Position numbers and translations under genes: made by a program. Below, piece after piece: positions 50,953 through 59,453 of a DNA stretch of 64,000 bases. The notes below the pieces were generated by a model that was given only the letters and a program-made list of their open reading frames with translations, did not search any database and was not told the DNA's origin. How positions within the stretch are numbered: position 1 is the first letter of the stretch; every line of letters begins with the position of its first letter. This DNA is from UBA8079 sp049601915 (lineage in GTDB: Bacteria; Pseudomonadota; Alphaproteobacteria; UBA6615): assembly GCA_049601915.1 (NCBI GenBank), contig JBMYRB010000005.1, forward strand, positions 133,304 to 197,303. Reading direction: 5' to 3'.

Positions 50953-51501
50953 GTGGCCACCCGCCGGGTTCTTGACCCCCAGAAGTTCGCTGATGAGGCC
51001 GCCGCTGCGTGCGAGCGTCTCCTCGGCCAGAAGGCGACCAATGTGGACTGGCCGGCCAGCAAGTGACGACGGTCCGTGCGGGTCCAACTCGAAGACGTGA
51101 GCGTGATCGCAACCTGCCGGAAACGGCGGGCGCGTTCCATGCTCGAGGCCAATGTGCTCAAGACCCTGCACTAACATGGTGCCGCCGTACCTGAAGTTTT
51201 CGCCTATGACGGCGCCTGGCTGATCCAGGAATATCTGGCCGGCGAGCGTTTGCCCCATGTGCTTCTGTCGGCTGCTGCTTCGGGACTGGCCCGGATTCAC
51301 GAAATCGGGGCCGAAACCGGACTACATGACAAGGTGGTCAAGCTGGGCGCAGCCGACACCTGGTTGCAGGACCTGATCGACACGCCGAACCGGATTGGAG
51401 AGGCGCTCGGTGCGCCGGCGCCCCGCGTGCAGGTTCCGAAAAACGCAGCGACCCTCGACCCGAATGCGCCGCGGTGTAGTTACCTGAATCTGGTCGTCTA
51501 G
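50953..51501 (+). pseudogene. phosphotransferase (APH/choline kinase-like) family, decayed
   Basis: One frame beginning with GTG at 50953 contains two stops, TGA at 51064-51066 and TAA at 51172-51174. Around them the sequence is protein-like: L-E-A-N-V-L-K-T-L-H, P-E-V-F-A-Y-D-G-A-W-L-I-Q-E-Y-L-A-G. This matches the N-lobe of small phosphotransferases next to pgk. The catalytic H-x-D and D-F-x segments expected near the C-terminus are absent. It is a truncated, interrupted pseudogene. Confidence 0.6.
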
Positions 51502-51519
51502 TCCTGCCGGAGCGCCTGC

Positions 51520-52152
51520 TCAGTCTTGGGCGGCAGGCGGCGCCGTCGTGGTGGATTCTTCCGCCTGCTCGCGCAGGAAAAGTGGTGTCTGCGCGGCCGC
51601 GAAAATGAATGTCAGCGGCATGATGCCGAACAGCTTGAACGAGACCCAGAAGTCGGTCGAGAAGTTGCGCCAGACAATCTCGTTCAGGATAGCCAACAGG
51701 ACGAAGAAGAACGCCCAACGCAGCGTGAGTTTTCGCCAGCCCTGGTCGGTCAGCTGAACGGCGGCACCGAACAGCGGTTTCAGGAGCGATCTGCCGGTCA
51801 GCAAACCGCCGAACAGAATCAAGGCGAATAGCGTGTTGACCAGGGTCGGTTTGAGCTTGATGAAAGTCTCATCTGCCAGAATGAGCGTCAGGCCGCCGAA
51901 GAACACAACGAAGATACTGCTGACAAGCGGCATAACGGGCAGGCGACGCTCCAGCGCCCAACCGGTTGCGAGCGCGATCAGGGTCGCGATCATGAACGCG
52001 CCCGTGGCCTCGAACAGGCCTTGTTCGGCCATCTGCGTTCCGCCCTCTGGGAGCCAGAGATTTCGGAACTCCGGCAAGCCGTCACGACCGTTCACGGCGA
52101 AGAAAATCACAAGTGGTCCGGCTTCGATGGCCAATTTGATCCAGGGTCGCAT
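51520..52152 (-). CDS. yciB: intracellular septation protein A family (YciB/IspZ)
   Basis: This 210-residue protein has five or six hydrophobic helices and matches the YciB family of inner-membrane proteins, which take part in cell-envelope synthesis and division. Visible marks are E-A-G-P-L-V-I-F-F at the start, F-F-G-G-L-T-L and N-E-I-V-W-R-N near the end. It lies downstream of the DMT transporter and ftsY on the same strand, in an order common in alphaproteobacteria. Confidence 0.9.
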   Translation of the reverse strand: MRPWIKLAIEAGPLVIFFAVNGRDGLPEFRNLWLPEGGTQMAEQGLFEATGAFMIATLIALATGWALERRLPVMPLVSSIFVVFFGGLTLILADETFIKLKPTLVNTLFALILFGGLLTGRSLLKPLFGAAVQLTDQGWRKLTLRWAFFFVLLAILNEIVWRNFSTDFWVSFKLFGIMPLTFIFAAAQTPLFLREQAEESTTTAPPAAQD

Positions 52153-52224
52153 ATCGGGTTGAACCTACGATTGTTGGGGCGTGAGCGAAAGGTCGGGTTG
52201 GATCACACCTGAGTCATGCAGCCG

Positions 52225-53088
52225 TCAGGCCACGAACTTAATCGCACCTGCGCCGACCGCCACGAGTATGGCGGCAGGAATGCGGCGTTTGCCGAGCCGT
52301 TCGCCCAGAATGAACGTCCCGATCAGCGCGGCGAACACCACGCCGGTCTCGCGCAATGCCGCGACGCTGGCGACGGATGCCTGGGCGAATGCGAACAGTA
52401 TCAACATGTAGCTGGCCACGCCGATGACGCCTCCGACCGCGCCCTTGAGCGCGTTCGCGCGCATATAGGGAAGGATTCGGCCGTGTCTTATGACTGCCGC
52501 GATGGCGAGGACGGGCATGGCCGTGAAGATCATCAACCAGGCCCCGTAGGTGACTGAGGCGTATTGGAGTTCGGGGCCGATCGTCCGGATTCCGATCGCG
52601 TCGAACAGCGAATAGGCTGCGATCATGCTGCCGGTCAGAATAGCCAGGACAACGGCCTTGAAGTCGGCCGTGGCGAATTTCCCTGGTTCGAAGGTGAGGG
52701 CCACAACACCGGCGACCAGGACCAGGATGGCCGCTATCTCCTGCCAGGTCGGCAGGTCACCCACCAGCGGCCCGGCCAGGGCAACGATGACCAGCGGCGC
52801 CGTGCCGCGGGCGATCCCATAGACCTTTCCCAGATCACCGTAGGTATAGGCGCACATCAGCAGAACGAAATAGCTGGCATGCAGCGTGCCCGAGCCGATC
52901 AGCCATGGCCAGTGATGGGGTTCGGGCCACGGGGCGATGGCAATAACGACGACCAGACCCGCGGCGGCTGCGAATCCGGAGATCAGCGTGCCGGTCAGCC
53001 AGCCGTCATCGCCACCCTTGACCAGCGCGTTCCAGCTGGCATGCATGAGCGCCGACAGGACGACGGCAAGGGCAACAATTGTCGTCAT
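52225..53088 (-). CDS. EamA/DMT-superfamily transporter
   Basis: This 287-residue protein has ten hydrophobic segments, beginning with L-M-H-A-S-W-N-A-L-V-K and including G-I-A-R-G-T-A-P-L-V near the middle. It is a drug/metabolite-type carrier of unknown substrate. Its ATG overlaps the ftsY stop by 4 bp, so it is coupled to ftsY expression. It is less similar to the other two DMT proteins in the window than they are to typical EamA members, judging by eye. Confidence 0.87.
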   Translation of the reverse strand: MTTIVALAVVLSALMHASWNALVKGGDDGWLTGTLISGFAAAAGLVVVIAIAPWPEPHHWPWLIGSGTLHASYFVLLMCAYTYGDLGKVYGIARGTAPLVIVALAGPLVGDLPTWQEIAAILVLVAGVVALTFEPGKFATADFKAVVLAILTGSMIAAYSLFDAIGIRTIGPELQYASVTYGAWLMIFTAMPVLAIAAVIRHGRILPYMRANALKGAVGGVIGVASYMLILFAFAQASVASVAALRETGVVFAALIGTFILGERLGKRRIPAAILVAVGAGAIKFVA

Positions 53089-54041
53089 TCGGGCGTATCG
53101 GTTTGTGCAGTCGCGTCGAGACCGAGCAGGTTGCGCGCAAACGCCGAAGCCTCGAAAGGGCGCAAATCATCCACCCCTTCACCGACGCCGATCGCGTAGA
53201 TGGGCAACTTGAACTTGTCTGCCAGGCCGACGATCACCCCGCCGCGCGCCGACCCGTCGAGCTTGGTGACAACGAGGCCGCTGACGTCAACCAGCTCGCT
53301 GAAGGTTTCGACCTGTGCGTGCGCGTTCTGGCCGGTGATGGCGTCGAGCACCAGCAGGACGTCGTGCGGGGCGTCGGGGTCCACTTTCTTGATGACCCGG
53401 ATGATCTTCTCAAGCTCGGCCATCAGGTCGGACTTGTTGTGGAGGCGCCCGGCCGTGTCGATCAGGAGTATGTCAGCCTCGGCATCGCGTGCACCTTCGA
53501 TTGCTTCGAAAGCGACAGATGCCGGGTCGCTGCCCTGTTCCTGCGCGATGACGGGCACGCCGACGCGTTCCCCCCATAATTTCAGCTGATCGATTGCCGC
53601 CGCACGGAAGGTATCGGCTGCCGCGAGCATGACTGTTCGTCCGTCTTCCTTGAACCGGGCGGCCAGCTTGCCAATCGTGGTGGTTTTGCCGGTTCCGTTA
53701 ACACCCGCAACGAGGATAACCCGGGGGCCATTGCGCGCCGCCGTTAGGTCCGACAAGGGGCGCGCCATGGGTTCGATGAGTCGGGCGATATCTTCTGCCA
53801 GTGCTTCCCGGACAGCGCGTTCGTCGATATCTGCGGGAAATTTTCGGCCGCCGATCTCGGCCGCGAGAGTCGCTGCGGTGGTGACCCCGAGATCTGCCAT
53901 GATAAGAACGTCTTCGAGTTCCGCGAGCGTCTCGGCGTCGATTCTGCGCGCCGTAAAAATGGCACTGATATCGCCGGACAGGCGTGATGAGGTTCGCGAC
54001 ATTCCCGAACGGAGCCGCGACAGCCAACTGCCTTCGCTCAT
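53085..54041 (-). CDS. ftsY: signal recognition particle receptor
   Basis: This 318-residue GTPase is the membrane receptor for SRP, which docks ribosomes making membrane proteins. The N domain (about 1-100) is followed by G1 G-V-N-G-T-G-K-T-T-T, D-T-A-G-R-L-H, and T-K-L-D-G-S-A-R-G-G. The acidic N-terminal extension of E. coli FtsY is absent, as in many alphaproteobacteria. Its start overlaps the mtaB stop by 4 bp. The partner Ffh is encoded 3 kb away. Confidence 0.96.
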   Translation of the reverse strand: MSEGSWLSRLRSGMSRTSSRLSGDISAIFTARRIDAETLAELEDVLIMADLGVTTAATLAAEIGGRKFPADIDERAVREALAEDIARLIEPMARPLSDLTAARNGPRVILVAGVNGTGKTTTIGKLAARFKEDGRTVMLAAADTFRAAAIDQLKLWGERVGVPVIAQEQGSDPASVAFEAIEGARDAEADILLIDTAGRLHNKSDLMAELEKIIRVIKKVDPDAPHDVLLVLDAITGQNAHAQVETFSELVDVSGLVVTKLDGSARGGVIVGLADKFKLPIYAIGVGEGVDDLRPFEASAFARNLLGLDATAQTDTPE

Positions 54042-55306
54042 GCCGCGTCCCACAGTGCCACGGCGGTAAGACGGGTGCCGTCGGTACCTGAAATACGCGC
54101 CTCGACGATCCGTCCGGGCGCGTCTTGCGCAGTTTCGAGGGAGACTTCGGCAAACTGTTCGGTCCGGCCTATACCCGGCTTTTCCAGAAGCACCGCACGT
54201 GTGTGCCCAACCTCGTCGCGCAGGAACGCCGCAAGGTTTTTGTCGCCGGCAGCGCGCAGGGCGGCGGCGCGTTCCTTGATCACCACCCGGTCGAGTTGCG
54301 GCATGCGGGCCGCCGGGGTCTCGGGGCGCGGGGAATAGGGAAAGACGTGAAGATGGGTCAGCCCGCACTCGGACACGAGGGCTTCGCTCTGCGCGAACAT
54401 CGTATCGGTCTCTGTCGGGAATCCGGCGATCAGGTCGGCACCGAAAACAATATCCGGGCGCAGCCTGCGGGCCTGCTCACAGAAGGCGATTGCCTGGGCG
54501 CGGGTGTGCCGTCTTTTCATACGCTTGAGGATCATGTCATCACCCGCTTGGAGGCTGAGATGCAGGTGGGGCATCAGGCGGGGTTCATCGGCGATCAGGT
54601 GCAGCAGATCGTCGTCGATCTCGGCCACGTCGATGGAGCTGAGACGCAGTCGCGGCAATTCAGGAACATTTGCCAGCAGGCGCCGGATCATCTGCCCCGC
54701 GCGCGGCCGCCCCGGCAGGTCCGCCCCGTAAGATGTCATGTCGACACCCGACAGCACGACTTCCTCGACACCGTGATCGACCAGCGTGCGCACCTGCTCG
54801 ACGATGGTGCCGATCGGCACGCTGCGGGAATTGCCGCGGCCGAAGGGAATGATGCAAAAAGTGCACCGATGGTCGCAGCCATTCTGGACCTGGATGAAGG
54901 CCCGCGCCCGACCGTCGAATCCCTCAATGAGGTGTGCCGCGGTCTCGCGCGCCGACATGATGTCGTTTACCTGTACAGGCGCATGATCGAGGTCCTTGAA
55001 GCGCGTCCGGTCGAGCTTCTCGCTGTTCCCCAGCACGACATCGACTTCTGCCATGTCGGCATAGTTCGCGGGGTTTATCTGTGCCGCGCAGCCTGTCACG
55101 ACGATCCGCGCATCGGGGTTCCGGCGTCGGGCCCGGCGGATGGCCTGACGCGCCTGACGTTCCGCTTCGGATGTGACGGCACAGGTGTTGATGATCACGG
55201 TGTCGGTGAGCCCGGCCTCATCGGCATGCTTGCGCATAACCTCGGATTCATAGGCATTCAGCCGGCAGCCGAATGTGATGATCTCGGGCGCGCGCATATC
55301 AGTCAT
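54038..55306 (-). CDS. mtaB: tRNA N6-threonylcarbamoyladenosine methylthiotransferase
   Basis: This 422-residue radical SAM enzyme adds a methylthio group to t6A37 of tRNAs. The N-terminal UPF0004 domain has the three cluster cysteines in F-G-C-R-L-N, N-T-C-A-V and T-G-C-A-A-Q. The radical SAM motif is C-D-H-R-C-T-F-C, and a TRAM-like domain follows. I take ATG 55306 as start; ATG 55297 is also in frame. The first codons overlap the dapF stop. Confidence 0.94.
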   Translation of the reverse strand: MTDMRAPEIITFGCRLNAYESEVMRKHADEAGLTDTVIINTCAVTSEAERQARQAIRRARRRNPDARIVVTGCAAQINPANYADMAEVDVVLGNSEKLDRTRFKDLDHAPVQVNDIMSARETAAHLIEGFDGRARAFIQVQNGCDHRCTFCIIPFGRGNSRSVPIGTIVEQVRTLVDHGVEEVVLSGVDMTSYGADLPGRPRAGQMIRRLLANVPELPRLRLSSIDVAEIDDDLLHLIADEPRLMPHLHLSLQAGDDMILKRMKRRHTRAQAIAFCEQARRLRPDIVFGADLIAGFPTETDTMFAQSEALVSECGLTHLHVFPYSPRPETPAARMPQLDRVVIKERAAALRAAGDKNLAAFLRDEVGHTRAVLLEKPGIGRTEQFAEVSLETAQDAPGRIVEARISGTDGTRLTAVALWDAA

Positions 55307-56150
55307 GGCCGCTCGCGGAGAATGCGTTCTCATCCACCGACCCGCGGAAACTCTCCTCTGCCGGCCCGGTCATCAGCACGTGATTGTCGTCACGCCAGTT
55401 GATCGTGAGCGTGCCGCCATCGACGTCGATCCGCACATGCCGGCCGGTGAGGCCGCGTCGGTGCGCAGCAACCGCCGCCGCGCAGGCACCCGAACCGCAG
55501 GCAAGCGTCAAGCCGGCACCACGTTCCCAAACCCGCAAACGCAGGGCATTGGGGCCAATCAACTGCGCAACGCCTATATTAGCGCGCTCGGGAAAGAGTG
55601 AATCATGCTCAAGCTCGGGGCCCAGGGTCTCGATCGGAATCGCGGCGACATCATCGACAAAAAACACCGCGTGCGGATTTCCCATATTGACCGCCACCGG
55701 ATCGGCAAGCGGCCCCAATGAAAGCGGCAGGTGATCGGTATCGCAGTCGTTCGCCAGCGGGATGTGCTGCCAGGCGTCGCGGGCCGGACCCATGTCGACG
55801 GTGTAGTATGTGGGTTCATCCTGTTCGTGCCACGCCTCGAGCAGGCCGGCGCCTGTGCGGATCGCCAGCTTCCGGTCGTCGTCGGCCAACAAAAGATGGG
55901 CGACACAGCGCATGGCGTTGCCGCAGGCGGAGACTTCGCCGCCATCGAAGTTGAAGATGCGTACATCCACCTCGGCACTCTCGTCCGCCGGCGCGTCGAT
56001 CGCAATCAATTGGTCGAAGCCGATCCCTGTGTGACGGTCCGACAGCAGGCGCACGCCAGCATCGCTGACGCGAAGCGGGTGTTCGCGCGCATCGACAATG
56101 ACGAAGTCATTGCCCAGCCCGTGCATCTTTATGAAGTCTCGCATGCCCAT
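55299..56150 (-). CDS. dapF: diaminopimelate epimerase
   Basis: This 283-residue enzyme converts LL- to meso-diaminopimelate for lysine and peptidoglycan synthesis. The two catalytic cysteines are in S-A-C-G-N-A-M-R-C (near residue 75) and A-C-G-S-G-A-C-A-A (near 220). The start K-M-H-G-L-G-N-D-F is diagnostic. It heads the minus-strand dapF-mtaB-ftsY-transporter-yciB series, which is likely one transcription unit. Confidence 0.97.
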   Translation of the reverse strand: MGMRDFIKMHGLGNDFVIVDAREHPLRVSDAGVRLLSDRHTGIGFDQLIAIDAPADESAEVDVRIFNFDGGEVSACGNAMRCVAHLLLADDDRKLAIRTGAGLLEAWHEQDEPTYYTVDMGPARDAWQHIPLANDCDTDHLPLSLGPLADPVAVNMGNPHAVFFVDDVAAIPIETLGPELEHDSLFPERANIGVAQLIGPNALRLRVWERGAGLTLACGSGACAAAVAAHRRGLTGRHVRIDVDGGTLTINWRDDNHVLMTGPAEESFRGSVDENAFSASGHD

Positions 56151-56213
56151 GGGCGGGATATAGGGCCGCCGGGGGCCGTGCGTCCACCCTCAAAAGGTGC
56201 GAGAGGTTTGGAC

Positions 56214-56594
56214 TCAGGAACGGCCGAGCGATTTCACTAGCTGGACCAACTGCCGACGGATGCGGGTGTCTTCGATTTTTTGGAACGCCTGGTTCAGATC
56301 GAGAACCTGACGCGCGGATCGTGAATCCGCTTCGGGTGCGGCGGCCTGATCGACGGCTCCGGCGCGGTTGCGCTGCTGGCCCAGGCCCTCGAAGAAGAAG
56401 CCCGGCGTTACATCGAGGACGGCGCAAAGCTGCCAGAGTTTCGAGGCGCTGATCCGGTTGGCACCACTTTCGTATTTTTGAACCTGTTGAAAGCTAATGC
56501 CTAATTGCCGTGCGAGTTCTTTCTGCGGCATCCCGCAAATTTCGCGTCTCTGGCGCATGCGGCGCCCAACATGTGTATCAACGGGATGTGGCAC
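56214..56594 (-). CDS. XRE-family helix-turn-helix regulator
   Basis: This 126-residue protein has a Cro/C1-type HTH at about 10-65 (R-R-E-I-C-G-M-P-Q-K-E-L-A-R-Q-L-G-I and Q-V-Q-K-Y-E-S-G-A-N-R-I). The C-terminal half is a short helical tail. Proteins of this size and sequence are widespread in alphaproteobacteria, often called helix-turn-helix regulators of unknown targets. It is upstream of dapF on the same strand, with a 63-bp gap, and could be transcribed with it. Confidence 0.88.
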   Translation of the reverse strand: MPHPVDTHVGRRMRQRREICGMPQKELARQLGISFQQVQKYESGANRISASKLWQLCAVLDVTPGFFFEGLGQQRNRAGAVDQAAAPEADSRSARQVLDLNQAFQKIEDTRIRRQLVQLVKSLGRS

Positions 56595-57214
56595 CTAGTT
56601 CGTTCCTCTGTTTCTGCATTCCGATGTTTCCGGTCACCATGAACCACGCCTTGGCAGTGTTGGTCTCATAACCGAATCCTCCGCGCCGCAAGGCCGCCCG
56701 GTGACGGGCGATCGGTCCTACCGGCGAAATAGAGTGGAAAATACTTCCCCTGATCCTTTGCAAAGGCTCAGTGGGTTGCAGATTGCACAACTCTAATGTG
56801 CATACAAGGGCATAGTAAAAAAATGGCACCTGTCGAAAAAATACAATAACTACAGATATTTAGTTAATTTGTATCATTGCCTTTCGGTTTTGCCAGATCG
56901 CCTTGTCCCGGGTCGGCATTCCATGGCGCCGGAGTGCGCCGATACCGTGATGTCTGTGGTGCCGACGAGCGGCCCGACGAAGGCGCCGAGGCTACCAATA
57001 CTTCTCGCGGCCAATAGGTTAGAGACTCATTTGATGAACCAGCGGTGCTTGACCCGAAACCCGGGTTCGCATAGGTTCCGCGCCATTCCGCATCAATAGA
57101 GATGCGGCTCCGGCCGAAGGTCGGAGCTCCGCCAGTCCGCGAGTTTCGCGCACTGGCGCGTTTGTCGTTGTGGACTGGATGATCGTCAGATGTCGAATAG
57201 ACAGGTGAAGGCCT
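56595..57214. other. 620-bp intergenic region between the XRE gene and ffh
   Basis: No convincing gene is seen on either strand. The part 56750-56870 is AT-rich (for example CATAGTAAAAAAATGG and a TTAGTTAATTTG stretch), unlike the rest of the window, and is a good place for promoters of the divergent XRE and ffh genes. The part 57049-57158 contains a candidate promoter and three hairpins, described separately. Confidence 0.6.
57049..57158 (+). promoter_or_regulatory. candidate promoter and structured 5' leader of ffh
   Basis: TTGACC at 57049-57054 and TAGGTT at 57072-57077 are 17 bp apart, predicting a start near 57084. Three consecutive hairpins follow: CCGCATC/GATGCGG (57088-57107), GCTCCG/CGGAGC (57107-57127), and CGCCAGT-C-CGCGA/TCGCG-C-ACTGGCG (57130-57158). 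They lie 56 bp upstream of the ffh start. A published alphaproteobacterial ffh RNA motif exists, but I cannot tell whether this is an example of it. Confidence 0.4.
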
Positions 57215-58606
57215 TTGTTTGAATCACTGACTGAACGGCTGGGTGATGTCTTTGACAATCTGAAGCGGCGCGGTGCGCTTTCGGAGGAGGATGTCACCGC
57301 AGCGATGCGTGAGGTGCGTGTTGCCCTGCTCGAGGCGGATGTGGCTTTGCCGATCGTGCGCGAATTCATCGCCGCGGTGCAGGAACGCGCCGTCGGCCAG
57401 GAAGTCGTGAAAAGCGTCACGCCGGGGCAGACGGTGGTCAAGATCGTCCATGATCAGCTGATCGAGATGCTCGGCGGCGACGCGGTCGAAATCGATCTGA
57501 ATGCGCCCGCGCCCGTTGCCATCCTGGTGGTCGGCCTGCAGGGCTCCGGTAAAACGACGACAACGGCCAAGATCGGGCACCATCTCGTCGAGAAACAGAA
57601 GAAGCGTGTATTGATGGCGTCGCTCGATGTGCGCCGGCCCGCCGCGCAGGAACAATTGCGTGTGCTGGGTGATCAGGCATTGATCCCGACCGTTGACATC
57701 CGCCCCGGTGAGATGCCGGTACCGATTGCCAAGCGCGCCATGGATCAGGCACGGCGTGAGGGCTATGACGTGGTCCTGCTCGATACCGCTGGTCGCCTGG
57801 CGATCGACGATGGCTTGATGGCCGAGGCGACGGCCATTCGCGACGCCGCCAAGCCCCATGAAACCCTGCTTGTGGCCGACGCGATGACTGGCCAGGACGC
57901 GGTGAATACGGCCGAGGCCTTTAATGAGTGTGTCGGTATCTCGGGGATCGTCCTGACCCGGATGGATGGCGATGCGCGCGGCGGTGCGGCGTTGTCGATG
58001 CGCGCCGTGACGGGCCAGCCGATCAAGCTGATCGGTACGGGCGAGAAGATGGAGGAGATCGAGCCGTTCCATCCCGAACGTGTCGCGGGCCGCATTCTCG
58101 ATATGGGCGACGTGGTCGGCCTCGTCGAACGGGCAACGGAGCTCGTCGAAGAGGAAAAGGCGGAGAAGATTGCGCGTCGGATCCAGAAGGGCGAGTTTGA
58201 TCTCGAGGATCTGCTCGATCAGCTTCGCCAGCTCAAAAAGATGGGTGGGCTCGGCGGTGTGATGTCGATGCTGCCGGGTATCGGCAAGGTCAAGAAGCAG
58301 ATGGCTGCGGCCGATATGGATGATGACCTGATCAAGCGTCAGGAGGCAATCATCCTGTCGATGACCGTGCAGGAACGCCAGCGTCCCGCAATGGTCAAGG
58401 CATCGCGGAAGAAACGGATCGCGGCGGGCTCGGGCACCACCGTTCAGGAAATCAACAAGCTGCTGAAGCAGTATCAGCAGATGCACAAGATGATGAAGAA
58501 AATGAAGAAGATGGGCGGGAAAATGCCACCCATGGGTGGCGGCGGTATGCCGGGCGCCGGTGGCGGGCTGCCGCCGGGCATGTTGCCGCCCGGTATGGGT
58601 CGCTAG
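57215..58606 (+). CDS. ffh: signal recognition particle protein
   Basis: This 463-residue GTPase binds signal sequences and SRP RNA. It has an N domain, G1 G-L-Q-G-S-G-K-T-T-T-T, D-T-A-G-R-L, and the T-R-M-D-G-D-A-R-G-G G4 region, then a methionine-rich M domain ending in a long G-M-P/P-G-M tail. The start is a TTG, supported by an AGGTGAAGG ribosome site and by the family N-terminus L-F-E-S-L-T-E-R-L. It leads the ffh-VOC-VOC-rpsP-rimM-trmD-rplS stretch. Confidence 0.96.
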   Translation: MFESLTERLGDVFDNLKRRGALSEEDVTAAMREVRVALLEADVALPIVREFIAAVQERAVGQEVVKSVTPGQTVVKIVHDQLIEMLGGDAVEIDLNAPAPVAILVVGLQGSGKTTTTAKIGHHLVEKQKKRVLMASLDVRRPAAQEQLRVLGDQALIPTVDIRPGEMPVPIAKRAMDQARREGYDVVLLDTAGRLAIDDGLMAEATAIRDAAKPHETLLVADAMTGQDAVNTAEAFNECVGISGIVLTRMDGDARGGAALSMRAVTGQPIKLIGTGEKMEEIEPFHPERVAGRILDMGDVVGLVERATELVEEEKAEKIARRIQKGEFDLEDLLDQLRQLKKMGGLGGVMSMLPGIGKVKKQMAAADMDDDLIKRQEAIILSMTVQERQRPAMVKASRKKRIAAGSGTTVQEINKLLKQYQQMHKMMKKMKKMGGKMPPMGGGGMPGAGGGLPPGMLPPGMGR

Positions 58607-58619
58607 GAAACCGGGATCG

Positions 58620-59006
58620 ATGACGATGTTCAATCATGTCTCGATCGGCGTATCCGATCTCGAACGCTCGGCGAAATTCTATGACGCGGTTATGGCGGCG
58701 CTCGGTCATGAGCGTTTCCTGGAGAAGCCCGGCACCGTGTCCTGGTGGCCGGAAGGTGGCGGACAGGCGCTCTGGATCAACCAGCGGGACGATCTGACGG
58801 TGGTTCCCGACGACGGGCGGCATATTGCATTTCAAGCTGAATCCCAGGCGCAGGTCGATGCGTTTCACGCCGCCGCCGTGGCCGCTGGCGCGACCGATGA
58901 CGGCGCGCCGGGCATCCGCCCCGAATATCGCGATACCTATTACGGCGCCTTCGTGCTGGATCCCGACGGGCACAAGCTCGAAGCCGTCCACGCGCCGCGC
59001 GACTGA
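58620..59006 (+). CDS. VOC-family (glyoxalase/dioxygenase-like) protein, copy 1
   Basis: This 128-residue protein is a vicinal-oxygen-chelate fold protein. It has H-V-S-I-G-V-S-D at the start and the repeat half ending in D-P-D-G-H-K-L-E-A-V-H. Metal ligands are usually H near the start and E near the end, both present. Such proteins act as lyases, dioxygenases or resistance proteins. It is 13 bp downstream of ffh and overlaps the next copy by one base. Confidence 0.85.
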   Translation: MTMFNHVSIGVSDLERSAKFYDAVMAALGHERFLEKPGTVSWWPEGGGQALWINQRDDLTVVPDDGRHIAFQAESQAQVDAFHAAAVAAGATDDGAPGIRPEYRDTYYGAFVLDPDGHKLEAVHAPRD

Positions 59007-59395
59007 TGGCGATGCTCGATCATATCTCCATGGGGGTGCAGGACCTGACCGTCAGTGGCGCGTTCTATGACGCCGCACTGGAACCACTGGGTTATCGGCG
59101 TGTCCTACAGAAGGGTATCGGGATGGCCTACGGGCCCGGCCCGGGGCGCGAAGGGATGATGTTCTGGATCGTTTGCCCGAAGGCCGACGCATCGGCGTCG
59201 CGGGGCTCTCATGTTGCGTTCGCGGCCCCCGACCGGGCGGCCGTTGACGGGTTTCATGCCGCGGCGCTTTCCGCGGGTGCACGCGACAACGGCGCGCCGG
59301 GCCTGCGCCCGGAATACGGCGAGAATTACTACGGCGCGTTCGTTCTGGACCCGGATGGCCACAAGATCGAAGCCGTTTGCCGAACCGAACACTGA
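59006..59395 (+). CDS. VOC-family protein, copy 2
   Basis: This 129-residue protein is collinear with the preceding one: H-I-S-M-G-V-Q-D at the start and D-P-D-G-H-K-I-E-A-V near the end. Start and previous stop overlap as TGATG, which implies coupled translation. VOC proteins can act as heterodimers, so a shared active site between the two is possible. Their place inside the ffh-ribosomal protein cluster is unusual and has no clear functional link. Confidence 0.85.
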   Translation: MAMLDHISMGVQDLTVSGAFYDAALEPLGYRRVLQKGIGMAYGPGPGREGMMFWIVCPKADASASRGSHVAFAAPDRAAVDGFHAAALSAGARDNGAPGLRPEYGENYYGAFVLDPDGHKIEAVCRTEH

Positions 59396-59453
59396 ATAGC
59401 GATTAATCGAAATAACACTGAACTAGATACGTAAACATAAGGAACGACACATC

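Noticed and set aside
51064..51066. TGA in the phosphotransferase remnant as a fourth selenocysteine codon
   Set aside because: It lies in a non-redox context (S-K-stop-R-R), a TAA follows 36 codons later, and the catalytic region is missing, so decay explains it better.
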